The notes under the pieces: generated by a model
Database searches by the model: none
The model's input: the letters and a program-made list of their open reading frames with translations, nothing else
Told to the model about the DNA's origin: nothing
DNA from: Archangium primigenium
GTDB lineage: Bacteria; Myxococcota; Myxococcia; Myxococcales; Myxococcaceae
Assembly: GCF_016904885.1 (NCBI RefSeq)
Contig: NZ_JADWYI010000001.1
Span: 5,704,001 to 5,768,000, forward strand
Reading direction: 5' to 3'
Length of the DNA stretch: 64,000 bases
Made by a program: the position numbers and the translations under genes
Shown here: positions 33,026 to 42,303 of the stretch, piece after piece
Numbering within the stretch: position 1 is the stretch's first letter
How the letters are laid out: the number at the start of each line of letters is the position of its first letter

Positions 33026-34888
33026 ATGCACAAGGCAGGGAGCAGGTGGTTTGTGTCCGTCGTGCTCGGCGGACTGATGCTCGCGAGCACGGGCTGTGAC
33101 GAGGAGGCCGTGGGTCCTCGCCCTCCCCTCGCCCCGGACTGCGGGACGCCGCCCGACGTCGCCTCGCCGGACTGGGTGCCCTGTCAGTTGAAGGCCATGA
33201 CGCTCGAGGAGAAGGTGGGCCAGCTCTTCATGACGCACGCCTATGGCGAGAGCGCCACGGACACGGATCCCAAGATGCGGGAGGGCAACCGCAAGGATCA
33301 CGGGCTGGACACGGCGGCGCAGCTCGTGGAGCGCTACCACCTGGGCGGCGTCATCTACTTCACCTGGGCCAACAACCTGAAGACGCCGGAGCAGATCGCC
33401 CGGCTGTCCAACGGGCTGCAGGAGGTGGCGCTCGGCCAGGAGCGGCCCGTGCCCCTGCTCATCGCCACGGATCAGGAGCACGGGGTGGTGGTGCGGGTGA
33501 CCGAGCCGGCCACCCAGTTCCCCGGCAACATGGCCCTGGGCGCCACCCATGACGTGGAGACCGCGCGCCAGGCGGCGGTCATCACCGGGCGCGAGCTGCG
33601 CGCCCTGGGCATCAACCAGAACCTCGGCACGGTGGCGGACGTGAACAGCAACCCGCTCAACCCCGTCATCGGCGTGCGCTCCTTTGGCCTGGATCCCGCG
33701 CGGGTGGCGGCCTTCACCCAGGTGCAGGTGGGCGCCACGCAGGCCGAGGGCCTCGCGGCCACGGTGAAGCACTTCCCCGGCCATGGGGACACGGACGTGG
33801 ACAGCCACTACGGCCTGCCCATCATCCGCCGCACCCGGGCCCAGTTCGACGCGGCCGACCTGCCGCCGTTCGTGGCCGCCATCGACGCGGGCGTGGACGC
33901 CATCATGTCCGCGCACATCGTGGTGCCCGAGCTGGAGCCCTCGGGCCTGCCCGCCACGCTCAGCCCCGCGCTCATGACGGACCTGCTGCGCGGCCAGCTC
34001 GGCTTCACGGGCGTGGTGATCAGCGACTCGCTGTCCATGCAGGGCGCCCGGCCCTACGGCGACGCGAGCGACGCGCGCGTCCCCGTGGAGGCGCTCAAGG
34101 CGGGCGTGGATCTGCTGCTCATGCCCCCGCGCATCGACGTGGCCTACAACGCCGTGCGCGACGCGGTGAACAGCGGCGAGGTCAGCCAGGCGCGGCTCGA
34201 CGAGGCCGTGGGGCGCATCCTCACGCTCAAGCAGAAGCGCGGGGTGCTCGCCCAGCCCCGGGTGGACCTGGCCGGGCTCACGCGCGTGGGCGCCCCCGAG
34301 CACCTGGCCGTGGCCGATGCCCTCACCGAGCGCGGCATCACCCTGGTGAAGAACGAGGCGGGCGTCCTGCCGGTGAAGCCCGAGGTGCGCGAGGTGCTGG
34401 TGACGGGCTGGGGCGTCCCGGCGACGGACGCGCTGGCGGCGGCGCTGACCCAGCGCGGGCTGTCCGTGCGGACCCTGGAGACGGGCGCGAGCCCCACCCC
34501 GGAGAAGATCGAGCAGGCCCGGGCCGCGGCCGGACACGCGGACCTCACCGTGGTGCTGGTCCACCGGGCGTGGACGTCCGAGGCGCAGCCCGCGCTGGTC
34601 CGGGCGCTCCAGGGCACGGAGCGGCCGGTGGTGGTGGTCTCGGTGCGCGAGCCGTACGACCTGGCCTGGTTCCCCGAGGTGCCCACCTACGTGGCCACCT
34701 ATGGCTTCCGCACGGTCTCCATGAAGGCCCTGGCGCGGGTGCTGATGGGCGAGGTGGACCCCTCGGGCCGCCTGCCCGTCACCCTGCCCCAGAAAGACCC
34801 GGCCGCGCCGGTGCTCTTCCCCGTGGGCCATGGCCACGCGTACGGCCCTTCACGCTTCTTCACGCCCGCGGCGAGCGCGCTCCGTTAG
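33026..34888 (+). CDS. GH3 glycosidase, NagZ-like beta-N-acetylhexosaminidase lipoprotein
   Basis: The product is a lipoprotein (LGGLMLASTGC, Cys about 24) with a GH3 (beta/alpha)8 barrel and the NagZ-type signature KHFPGHGDTDVDSHYG (about 252-267). The nucleophile Asp is in GVVISDSLSMQG. NagZ releases N-acetylglucosamine from muropeptides or glycans; here the enzyme is exported, unlike cytoplasmic E. coli NagZ. At 620 aa it has the extra C-terminal alpha/beta domain (VLVTGWGVPATDALAAALTQ) of larger GH3 enzymes. A role in degrading prey cell wall is likely (inference). ATG 33026 follows AGGAAA. Confidence 0.88.
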   Translation: MHKAGSRWFVSVVLGGLMLASTGCDEEAVGPRPPLAPDCGTPPDVASPDWVPCQLKAMTLEEKVGQLFMTHAYGESATDTDPKMREGNRKDHGLDTAAQLVERYHLGGVIYFTWANNLKTPEQIARLSNGLQEVALGQERPVPLLIATDQEHGVVVRVTEPATQFPGNMALGATHDVETARQAAVITGRELRALGINQNLGTVADVNSNPLNPVIGVRSFGLDPARVAAFTQVQVGATQAEGLAATVKHFPGHGDTDVDSHYGLPIIRRTRAQFDAADLPPFVAAIDAGVDAIMSAHIVVPELEPSGLPATLSPALMTDLLRGQLGFTGVVISDSLSMQGARPYGDASDARVPVEALKAGVDLLLMPPRIDVAYNAVRDAVNSGEVSQARLDEAVGRILTLKQKRGVLAQPRVDLAGLTRVGAPEHLAVADALTERGITLVKNEAGVLPVKPEVREVLVTGWGVPATDALAAALTQRGLSVRTLETGASPTPEKIEQARAAAGHADLTVVLVHRAWTSEAQPALVRALQGTERPVVVVSVREPYDLAWFPEVPTYVATYGFRTVSMKALARVLMGEVDPSGRLPVTLPQKDPAAPVLFPVGHGHAYGPSRFFTPAASALR

Positions 34889-34901
34889 CGTTCGGCTCGC
34901 C

Positions 34902-35603
34902 ATGACCACCGCCAAAGCCGCCGTCCAAGGCCTCCTCGGCCGTCTGTTCTTCCGCGACACCACGGTGACCCACGCCGAGGACGTGGGCCGCCGCTTCCGC
35001 AGGCTGGTGCTCTCGGGCCCGGCCCTGCGGGGCGTGGAGTGGACCCCGGGCGACAAGCTGCAGATCTTCCTGCCGGACGCGGGGACGCGGACCTATACGC
35101 CGCTGCGCTGGGACGCGAGCACGGGCGAGACCGAGCTGCTCGCGTACCTGCACGGCGACACCCCGGGCGCGCGATGGGCCCGGACGGTGCGCGCCGGGGC
35201 CGCGCTCCAGATCTTTGGACCTCGAAGCTCCCTGGTCGTCGGCGGTCCGTCCCCGGCGGTGATGTTCGGCGACGAGACGAGCCTGGCGCTGGCCCGGGCC
35301 AATGGCGAGCCCGGACGGACGGTGCTCGAGGTCTCCGAGCCCGAGGAGACCCAGGGGGCCCTCGACGCCCTGGGCCTGCGGGGCGTGCGGCTCGTCACCC
35401 GCCGGGCCGACGACGCCCACCGCGAGGAGCTGGTCGACGCGGTCGCCCAGGCCCTCCAGGCGCATCCCGGGGCGCCCCTCGTGCTCTCGGGCCGCGCGGC
35501 CGCCATCCAGGGCGTGCGCCAGGGACTCAAGGCCCGGGGCACGGCCGCCCCGGCGCTCAAGACCCGGGCCTACTGGGCGCCGGGCAAGGTGGGAATGGAT
35601 TGA
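34902..35603 (+). CDS. Siderophore-interacting protein (FAD-binding ferric reductase-like)
   Basis: The 233-aa product has the SIP/flavodoxin-reductase fold: the FAD motif RTYTPLRW (RxYT), a linker, the NAD-binding end domain (SPAVMFGDETSLALA) and a C-terminal YWAPGK tail typical of the family. These proteins reduce ferric siderophores in the cytoplasm. No iron-uptake genes are adjacent. ATG 34902 lies 13 bases after the GH3 stop. Confidence 0.82.
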   Translation: MTTAKAAVQGLLGRLFFRDTTVTHAEDVGRRFRRLVLSGPALRGVEWTPGDKLQIFLPDAGTRTYTPLRWDASTGETELLAYLHGDTPGARWARTVRAGAALQIFGPRSSLVVGGPSPAVMFGDETSLALARANGEPGRTVLEVSEPEETQGALDALGLRGVRLVTRRADDAHREELVDAVAQALQAHPGAPLVLSGRAAAIQGVRQGLKARGTAAPALKTRAYWAPGKVGMD

Positions 35604-35676
35604 CACGGGGCGCGCGGAACGCCAGGAGGGGGCGCGCATCGAAGGCGGTCGACAGCACCGCCTCCTGGAGACACCC

Positions 35677-36075
35677 ATGGGATTCCTGACCCCGCACACC
35701 GCTCGCATCTACGCCCTGCTTCGCATCGTGACGGGCTTCATGTTCATGTTTCACGGCCTGCAGAAGGTCTTCGGCATGTTCGGCGGCACGCCTCCCGGGG
35801 CGCCGCCGTTCATCATCTACGGCGCGGGACTCATCGAGCTCGTGGGCGGCATCCTCGTGATGATCGGGCTGTTCGCCGGCCCGGCGGCCTTCATCTCGAG
35901 CGGCACCATGGCGTTCGCCTTCTTCATGGGACACGCCGTCCCCGGCGGCCACATCCTGCCCATCGTGAACAAGGGCGAGCTCGCCGCGCTCTACTGCTTC
36001 GTGTTCCTCTACATCGCCGCGCACGGCTCGGGCATCTGGAGCGTGGACGCCGCGCGCCGCGGCGCCAGGCCCTAG
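35677..36075 (+). CDS. DoxX-family membrane protein
   Basis: A 132-aa protein with four hydrophobic helices and DoxX hallmarks (ARIYALLRIVTGFMFMFHGLQKVFG, LIELVGGILVMIGLF, MGHAVPGGHILPIVNKGE). DoxX-like proteins are membrane components whose roles include quinone-linked redox and stress processes; the function is not fixed here. ATG 35677 follows CTGGAG. Confidence 0.85.
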   Translation: MGFLTPHTARIYALLRIVTGFMFMFHGLQKVFGMFGGTPPGAPPFIIYGAGLIELVGGILVMIGLFAGPAAFISSGTMAFAFFMGHAVPGGHILPIVNKGELAALYCFVFLYIAAHGSGIWSVDAARRGARP

Positions 36076-36088
36076 GCGCCCCCCGTGC

Positions 36089-36541
36089 TTACAGGTGGAA
36101 GTCCCCGGCCGCCTCGGGCTGGTAGAGGACTTCCATGATGCGCAGGTGGGCCTGGCGCTCGTGGGGCAGAGGCCAGTGGATGGCATCCCCGACCTTGAGG
36201 CCCAGCACCGCGAGCCCGACCGGCGCCAGGATGGAGATGCGCGACTGCTCCATGTCCGCCTCCTCCGGATAGACGAGCGTCGCCTCGCGGCGGCGGCCCG
36301 TCTCCATGTCCTCGAAGAGGATGCGCGAGCGCATGGTGACGACATCGGACGGCATCTGGTCCTGGGGCACCACCCGGGCGCGGTCCAGCTCCAGCTCCAA
36401 CTGCTCGGCCGCCGCGGCCCGGGAGCCCTCGAGGTAGCGCTCCACGACCGTGCGCAGACGCGTCATGTCCTCGGCGGTGATGCGCAAGGCCGGAGCGGGG
36501 GTGGGGGTGGAGCGGGAATCCGTCACGGGGAGAGACGTCAT
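36089..36541 (-). CDS. rnk: Rnk-like nucleoside diphosphate kinase regulator (GreA/GreB C-terminal fold)
   Basis: A 150-aa protein with the GreA/B C-terminal FKBP-like domain but a short N-terminus rather than the GreA coiled coil: VTMRSRILFEDMETGRRREATLVYPEEAD and ILAPVGLAVLGLKVGDAIHWPLP. This is the Rnk/GreA-like class. Rnk modulates NDP-kinase; related proteins act on RNA polymerase. The start could be the first Met or a few codons later. It converges on doxX. Confidence 0.78.
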   Translation of the reverse strand: MTSLPVTDSRSTPTPAPALRITAEDMTRLRTVVERYLEGSRAAAAEQLELELDRARVVPQDQMPSDVVTMRSRILFEDMETGRRREATLVYPEEADMEQSRISILAPVGLAVLGLKVGDAIHWPLPHERQAHLRIMEVLYQPEAAGDFHL

Positions 36542-36860
36542 GGCGAGCCTCGGAGCCCCTGGCGCCGCACGGCGGCCGGGAGCCCGTCAGGGGGTGGAAA
36601 GGTGAAGCGAGGGGGGAACCGCGGAAATGCGGTGCGCCGTCGACGGTGGGGGTCAGCCCAGGACCGTCGAGGCGCGGCTCCCAGGGCAAGCCGTCTTCCG
36701 GACACACCTTCCCTGAGCACCACGCCGGGGCGTTGAAGCGCTGAGGGTGAAGGTGACTCGGGACACGCTGCCTCCAGGGACCGCTGCGATGAGGTTAACC
36801 AACCCCACCTCGCTCCGCAATCCATGTCACGCCCACGACCCGAAGCGGTATAGGGGCCCC
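36542..36860. other. 319-base intergenic region without a convincing gene
   Basis: It lies between the divergent rnk-like gene and the beta-helix gene and presumably holds both promoters. No RNA gene or repeat was found. A TATAG-like string lies close to the downstream ATG (36849-36853), but its spacing is too short for a normal -10 element. Antisense-frame open reading is explained by high GC. Confidence 0.5.
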
Positions 36861-38213
36861 ATGCTCGACTTCTCACGCGTCCGAAGCCCCCTGCTCTTCT
36901 TGCTGTTGATGCCCACCGCCGCGAGCGCCGCCACGCTCACGGTCGGCGCGGGAAAGACCTACGCCACCCCGAGCGCCGCCGCCGCCGCCGCGCGCGATGG
37001 GGACACCATCGAGATCTCCCCGGGCGTCTACCAGGACGAGGCCACCTGGAAGGCCCATGGCCTGACGATTCGCGGCGTGGGCGGGACGCGGGCCCAGCTC
37101 GACGCGACGGGGCGCACCCTCTCCAACCGCAAGGCCATCTGGGTCATCCAGGGCACGGGCACGACGGTGGAGAACATCGAGTTTTTCGGCGCCAAGGTCC
37201 CCGACCGCAACGGCGCGGGCATCCGGCAGGAGGGCGCGGGCCTCACGGTGCGCGGCTGCTATTTCCACGACAACCAGAACGGACTGCTCGCGGGCGACAA
37301 GGCCGACAGCGACATCCTCATCGAGTCCTCGTGGTTCGCGCGCAACGGCGACGGCGATGGCCAGTCGCACAACATGTACATCAACCGGGTGCGCAGCTTC
37401 ACGCTGCGCTTCAGCTACTCGCACGGCGCGAAGGTCGGCCACCTGGTGAAGAGCCGCGCGTACAGCACGTCCATCCTCTACAACCGGCTCACGGGCGAGG
37501 AGGGCAATCCCAGCTACGAGATCGACGTGCCCAACGGCGGCCGGGTGGAGATCGTGGGCAACCAGATCCACCAGGGCACGGCGGCGGAGAACTCGACCCT
37601 GGTGTCGTTCGGCGCCGAGGGCACGAGCAACCCGGAGCAGTCACTGCTCGTGAGCCACAACACCTTCGTGAACGAGCGCTCGGCGGGAGGCACCTTCGTG
37701 CGCGTCGCCGGCTCGCCGACGGCGCGGATCGTCAACAACCTGTTCATCGGCCCGGGCACGGCCCTGAGCGGCACGGCGACGCAGCAGTCCAACCTCGTCA
37801 TGGACAAGGCGAGCCTCGTCAACGCGGCGGGCTTCGACTACCACCTGAAGGCGGGCGCCCCCGCCATCAACGCGGGCACGGATCCGGGCACGGACGCCAC
37901 GCCGCGCTTCCACTACGTGCACCCCCTGGGCAGTGAGCCGCGTCAGCGCGTGGACAGCGCGTGGGACGTGGGCGCGTTCGAGTTCGGCACGCCGCCCGCC
38001 CCGCCCACGTCTCCGGACGACGGGGGGACGCCTCCGGACGCCGGGACGCCTCCGGACGCGGGGACGCCCGGCACGCCCGAGACGCCCGCGACGCCCGGTG
38101 GAGAAGAAGGGACCCCCGAGGAGTCGCGCCGCGGCTGCACGACGTCGGGCGCCGCCACCTCGGCCCTGGCGCTCCTGGCGCTGCTCGCGCTGGCACGGCG
38201 CCGCGCCCGCTGA
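36861..38213 (+). CDS. Right-handed beta-helix protein with MYXO-CTERM sorting tail
   Basis: Sec signal peptide (LLFLLLMPTAASAATL) at 1-24, then a 340-residue region of parallel beta-helix repeats (GDTIEISPGVYQDEATW, IRGVGGTRAQLDATG, NGAGIRQEGAGLTVRGCYFHDNQNG). A Pro/Asp/Gly/Thr spacer (PPDAGTPPDAGTPGTP) precedes a C-terminal signal RRGCTT...ALLALLALARRRAR: a Cys, hydrophobic helix and Arg cluster, as in MYXO-CTERM (TIGR03901). The protein is 450 aa. Pectate-lyase-like folds are used by polysaccharide-binding or -cleaving proteins; the substrate is unknown. The tail suggests sorting to the cell surface. Confidence 0.88.
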   Translation: MLDFSRVRSPLLFLLLMPTAASAATLTVGAGKTYATPSAAAAAARDGDTIEISPGVYQDEATWKAHGLTIRGVGGTRAQLDATGRTLSNRKAIWVIQGTGTTVENIEFFGAKVPDRNGAGIRQEGAGLTVRGCYFHDNQNGLLAGDKADSDILIESSWFARNGDGDGQSHNMYINRVRSFTLRFSYSHGAKVGHLVKSRAYSTSILYNRLTGEEGNPSYEIDVPNGGRVEIVGNQIHQGTAAENSTLVSFGAEGTSNPEQSLLVSHNTFVNERSAGGTFVRVAGSPTARIVNNLFIGPGTALSGTATQQSNLVMDKASLVNAAGFDYHLKAGAPAINAGTDPGTDATPRFHYVHPLGSEPRQRVDSAWDVGAFEFGTPPAPPTSPDDGGTPPDAGTPPDAGTPGTPETPATPGGEEGTPEESRRGCTTSGAATSALALLALLALARRRAR

Positions 38214-38323
38214 CGTCGTCCGGTGACGAATGGCGCCGGGAGCGTTCACCGGCGAGCACTGAGGGCGGTCGGAAAAATGGACAGTCCGGGTCCGACCCCT
38301 TTGGGCACTAGGATCGCGGCGGA

Positions 38324-38761
38324 ATGGACGGCCCTGGCGCCTGGACGATCGGACGACACACCTTCCGCTGGGAGGATCCCCACATCCTGTGGGTGACGCT
38401 CGTGGGAGACAACGACCTGGAGGAGGCGCGTCAGATGGCGAGCCTCTACCGGGCCCTGGGCGAGCGCGCGCCGTTCTACATCCTGGCGGACTCGAGCGCC
38501 GCGGGAGGGATGCAACAGGAGGCGCGACGCCACCTCAGCGAGCACCTGCGGTCCCAGTGGTTCCAGGGGGTCATCTTCTACAACACGCGGCTGTTGCACC
38601 GGGCCATGGCGCGGGGGTTGATCCTCGCGGGAGAGCTCTTCCATGCCTACCCCGGCGGCGTGAGCGTCATGCGCGGACGGCTGCACTTCGTCGACACCCA
38701 GGACGAGGCCCAGGCGCTGGTCGCGCGCTTGGGCACCCAGGAAGTGGACTCGCGTCCGTGA
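38324..38761 (+). CDS. STAS-like hypothetical protein
   Basis: The 145-aa protein has alternating strands and helices (ILWVTLVGDNDLEEARQMA, PFYILADSSAAGG, VIFYNTRLLHRAMARGLILA, RLHFVDTQDEAQALVARLG) that fit a SpoIIAA/STAS-type fold (inference). No catalytic residues are seen. It lies 54 bases upstream of the orphan sheath gene on the same strand. Confidence 0.6.
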   Translation: MDGPGAWTIGRHTFRWEDPHILWVTLVGDNDLEEARQMASLYRALGERAPFYILADSSAAGGMQQEARRHLSEHLRSQWFQGVIFYNTRLLHRAMARGLILAGELFHAYPGGVSVMRGRLHFVDTQDEAQALVARLGTQEVDSRP

Positions 38762-38815
38762 GACGACGGGCGCAAGATTCGACGTCGCCCCCCCTCAAAG
38801 GAGCATCTCGCGCGT

Positions 38816-39865
38816 ATGACGATCCGCTTCCCAGTCTCGCCAGGAGTCCACATTGAAGAGAGTGATTCGCTCGCCTTGAGCACGGGTCGGCAACCCACGG
38901 CGGTTCCCGTCTTCGCGGTGGGCGCCCACGGTGGCATCACCGAGACCACGCGCCTCAATACCTTCTCGGAGTTCACCCGCGCCGTGGGGGACTTCGACCC
39001 CAAGCAGACGTTGCATGTCGCCCTCCGGAGCTACTTCGACAATGGGGGCGGGTATTGCTACCTCGTTCCCACCGCGCGCTGGACGACGGAGCTCCCCAAA
39101 CTGGACGACGTCACCCTGCTGGTCGCCGCGGGCCAGGACGTCCGCGCCCAGGTCCTGGAACTCTGTGTGCCCGGCGCTCACCGGTTCGCCCTGCTGGATG
39201 GCCCCGAGGCGGAGCTCACGAAGGACAGCGCCGAGTCCCTTCCCTCGACGTCTCACGCCGCGGCCTACTTCCCCTGGCTGACCGCGGACTGGGCCGAGAC
39301 CCCCATTCCGCCCAGCGCCACGGTGGCGGGGGTGTTCTGCCGGGTGGATCGCGAACGGGGCGTCTGGAAGGCCCCCGCCAACGTCGCATTGAACGGAGGC
39401 GTGCGGCCTGTTCACCGGATCTCGGATGAGCAGCAAGCCCAGTACACGGACGGCAAGGCCCTCAACATGATCCGGGAGTTCCCGGGCCAAGGCACTGTCG
39501 TCTGGGGCGCGAGAACCTTGGAGGCGGAGTCCACGGCGTGGCGCTACGTCCCCGTCCGCCGTCTGTTCGACTCCGTCGAGCGACATATCCAGGCGACCCT
39601 GAGCCCCGTGATCTTCGAGCCCAATTCGAGCGCGACCTGGGAGCGGGTTCGCGCGGCGATCGAGAACTACCTCTACACCCTCTGGAAGCAGGGCGCTCTG
39701 GTGGGCACTTCTCCCCAGGAGAGCTACTCCGTGCAGGTCGGTGAGGGCGTTACCATGACCCCGGACGACGTCTCGAAGGGCGTGTTGAGGGTCCGCGTCG
39801 CACTCGCGGCCGTCCGTCCCGCCGAATTCATCGTCCTGGAATTCACCCAGCAACTGGGAGGCTGA
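38816..39865 (+). CDS. Contractile tail-sheath family protein (orphan)
   Basis: The 349-aa protein shows the sheath family stretches from end to end: SPGVHIEE at the N-terminus, ALRSYFDNGGGYCYLV near 65-80, AAYFPWL, the central ATVAGVFCRVDRERGVWKAP, and the C-terminal LRVRVALAAVRPAEFIVLEFTQQ that closes the fold. Phage sheaths are larger, but eCIS sheaths such as Afp2/Pvc2 are of about this size (from memory). ATG 38816 has AGGAG 11 bases upstream. No tube, baseplate, spike or ATPase gene is in the window, so it is an orphan here. Confidence 0.85.
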   Translation: MTIRFPVSPGVHIEESDSLALSTGRQPTAVPVFAVGAHGGITETTRLNTFSEFTRAVGDFDPKQTLHVALRSYFDNGGGYCYLVPTARWTTELPKLDDVTLLVAAGQDVRAQVLELCVPGAHRFALLDGPEAELTKDSAESLPSTSHAAAYFPWLTADWAETPIPPSATVAGVFCRVDRERGVWKAPANVALNGGVRPVHRISDEQQAQYTDGKALNMIREFPGQGTVVWGARTLEAESTAWRYVPVRRLFDSVERHIQATLSPVIFEPNSSATWERVRAAIENYLYTLWKQGALVGTSPQESYSVQVGEGVTMTPDDVSKGVLRVRVALAAVRPAEFIVLEFTQQLGG

Positions 39866-39921
39866 CGCCCCCGGGGGAGAAGCGCCTCCGGACGCGGGAG
39901 CCGGTGTGTCATCGTCCGGGG

Positions 39922-42114
39922 ATGCGATGCGTCTTCGTCTCCCTCGGCCTGCTGGTGATGAGCCTGTCCAGCCCGCCCGTCCTGGCCCTCCCGGAGGCGC
40001 GACGCGAGCTCGCCGAGCGCTACGTCCATCTGCCGGAGCTCATCCGCGACAGCCTGGTGCCTCCGCGATGGCTCCGTCAGGGGGACCGGCTGATCTTCTG
40101 GTCGGCGGTGGGAAAGGACAGCGGCACCTGGGTGCTGGTGCATGCCCGCACCGGCGCGATGAAACCCCTGCTGGCCAGCGCCGCGCTGCGCACCCAGCTC
40201 TCGCGCCTGATGGGCAAGCCGGTGCGCCTGCCCGCCCAGATGGGCTTCGCGCTCGCGCCGGATGAGCGGGGCATTGTCTTCGCCTTCGAGGGACGGACCT
40301 TCGCGCTGGGACTGTCCGACGGCCGGGTCACGGCCCTGGCGCCCACCGACCCGGCCACCTGGGCGCTGTCCCGCGAGCACCAGCGCGCCCCGATCGGAGG
40401 CGCCGTCGCGGTGCAACGGGAGGACGGCTTCGCGGTGCTGGGAAGTGACGGACGCCCGCGGGTCGAGCGCTCCGGAGAGGAGAATCACGGCTGGCGGCTC
40501 CCCGAGAAGGCCTGGTCTCCCGACGGGCGCTTCCTGGTGGTCACCCGGGACGATCTGCGCGGCGTCCACACGATTCCCCTCGTGGACTATTCGAGCGCGC
40601 TCGAGCGCGTGATTCCGGTGCCCTACGTCAAGGTCGGCACGCCCCTGGCGCGCACGGAGTTCCACGTGGTCGAGCCGTCGACGGGCCGGGTGACCCAGGT
40701 CCCCCCGGTCGAGGGCGAGACCCATGCCTGGTTCGCGGGGTGGCGCCCTCGGGGCGGCGAGGCGCTGTTCCTCCACCTGACCCGGGACGGCAAGCGCCTG
40801 GACCTGGTGGCGGTGGATCCCGTGTCCGGCGAAAGCCGACGGGTGCTGCGCGAGGAGCGGCCCGAGAGCTTCGTGGGGGGATTGGACTTCGCCCTGGAGG
40901 GCTGGTCCTGGCAGGTCACCCCACTGCCGGATGACTCGGGCTTCCTGTGGATGTCCGAGCGCGATGGATGGCGGCACGTCTACCTGTATGACGCCGCGGG
41001 CACGCTCGTGCGACAGGTCACCCGGGGCGACTTCCCGGTGCATCGGGTGGTGGGGATCGCGCCCCAGGGGGACGCGGTCTTCGTGCTGGCCTCCGCCGAC
41101 AGCGGCGCGCCCTACGAGCACCTGCTCTACCGGGGCACGTTGAAGGGCGGTGCGTTGACGCGCATGTCCTCGGGCTCGGGCATGCACACCGTCACCTTCT
41201 CGCCCTCGGGCGCGTACTACGTCGACGCCTGGTCCTCGCGGACGCAGCCCCGGCTGCGGGAGGTGGTGGCCACGGAAGGTGGCGGCCGCGTGCGCCTCAC
41301 CACGGCCGACGCGAGTGCCCTCCAGGCGCTGGGCTACACGCCGCCCGAGGCCCTCACCGTCCAGGCCGCCGATGGCGTCACCCCGCTGCACGGCGTGCTC
41401 TACACGCCGCGCGATTTCGACGCCGCCCGGCGCCACCCGGTCATCGTGTACGTCTACTCCGGACCGTTCACCACGATCGTGCCCTGGAGCTTCGTGGGCT
41501 CCTCCATGTCCCTGGAGGCGAACGCCCTGGCGCAGCGGGGCTTCATCGTCGTGATGATCGATCCCCGGGGGACTCCGGGCCGGAGCAAGGCGTTCCAGGA
41601 CACGAACCATGGGCGGATTGGCCAGACCGAGATCCCCGATCAGGTCGCCGGGCTGAAACAGGCCGCCGCCACGCGCCCGTGGATGGACCTGGAGCGGGTC
41701 GGGATCCACGGCCACTCGTGGGGGGGCTACTTCGCTCTGCGCGGCATGCTGACGGCGCCAGAGGTCTTCAAGGCGGGCTACGCGGGAGCCCCCGGCGCCC
41801 TGGAAGAGGAGGCGATCATCAACGAGCCCTACCTCGGCCTGCCCCAGGACAATCCCGAGGGCTACCGGGCGGGGTCCAACCTCGCGCTGGCCGGCAACCT
41901 CCAGGGGACGCTCAAGCTGATGCACGGCACCCACGACGTGAATGCCTCCCTGTCCACGACCCTGCGCATGGCCGATGCGCTCATCCGCGCGGACAAGCAC
42001 TTCGAGCTGCTCCTCATGCCCGGACAGCCGCACACCCCCGAGCCGCCCGCGGATCGCTACTACCGCGAGGACGTCCAGGGCTTCTTCCTGCGCACCCTGG
42101 GCGAGCCCCGGTAG
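39922..42114 (+). CDS. S9-family prolyl oligopeptidase/DPP IV-like peptidase
   Basis: Secreted serine peptidase: a signal peptide (FVSLGLLVMSLSSPPVLA) is present. The 730-aa product has an N-terminal beta-propeller (about 60-430) and a C-terminal alpha/beta hydrolase domain. The triad is seen as GHSWGGY (Ser about 599), HGTHDVNA (Asp about 672) and GQPHTPE (His about 704). These enzymes cleave after proline or alanine in peptides, consistent with predation on protein. I use ATG 39922 rather than GTG 39904 because it starts directly with the signal peptide. Confidence 0.9.
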   Translation: MRCVFVSLGLLVMSLSSPPVLALPEARRELAERYVHLPELIRDSLVPPRWLRQGDRLIFWSAVGKDSGTWVLVHARTGAMKPLLASAALRTQLSRLMGKPVRLPAQMGFALAPDERGIVFAFEGRTFALGLSDGRVTALAPTDPATWALSREHQRAPIGGAVAVQREDGFAVLGSDGRPRVERSGEENHGWRLPEKAWSPDGRFLVVTRDDLRGVHTIPLVDYSSALERVIPVPYVKVGTPLARTEFHVVEPSTGRVTQVPPVEGETHAWFAGWRPRGGEALFLHLTRDGKRLDLVAVDPVSGESRRVLREERPESFVGGLDFALEGWSWQVTPLPDDSGFLWMSERDGWRHVYLYDAAGTLVRQVTRGDFPVHRVVGIAPQGDAVFVLASADSGAPYEHLLYRGTLKGGALTRMSSGSGMHTVTFSPSGAYYVDAWSSRTQPRLREVVATEGGGRVRLTTADASALQALGYTPPEALTVQAADGVTPLHGVLYTPRDFDAARRHPVIVYVYSGPFTTIVPWSFVGSSMSLEANALAQRGFIVVMIDPRGTPGRSKAFQDTNHGRIGQTEIPDQVAGLKQAAATRPWMDLERVGIHGHSWGGYFALRGMLTAPEVFKAGYAGAPGALEEEAIINEPYLGLPQDNPEGYRAGSNLALAGNLQGTLKLMHGTHDVNASLSTTLRMADALIRADKHFELLLMPGQPHTPEPPADRYYREDVQGFFLRTLGEPR

Positions 42115-42303
42115 GCGCTCACCTGTCCCCCGCGCGCAGGAGTCCTTGACGCCGGAGCTCCGATGCCACGAGCCGTGCGGTGAGCTGTATCGGTCTTCAC
42201 AGGCGACGTGTGAAGCCGCGCACAGGCCGCGAACGGCCGGAATGACAGAACAGGGCTCACCGAACGCCACACGCCGTCGCGTTCGCACCCCAGGAGAGCC
42301 CTC

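Noticed and set aside
36849-36853. TATAG as a -10 element for the beta-helix gene
   Set aside because: It is only about 10 bases before the ATG and lacks a -35 at the right distance.
38816-39865. Prophage remnant around the sheath gene
   Set aside because: No integrase, capsid, terminase, tube or baseplate gene nearby, and composition matches the host.
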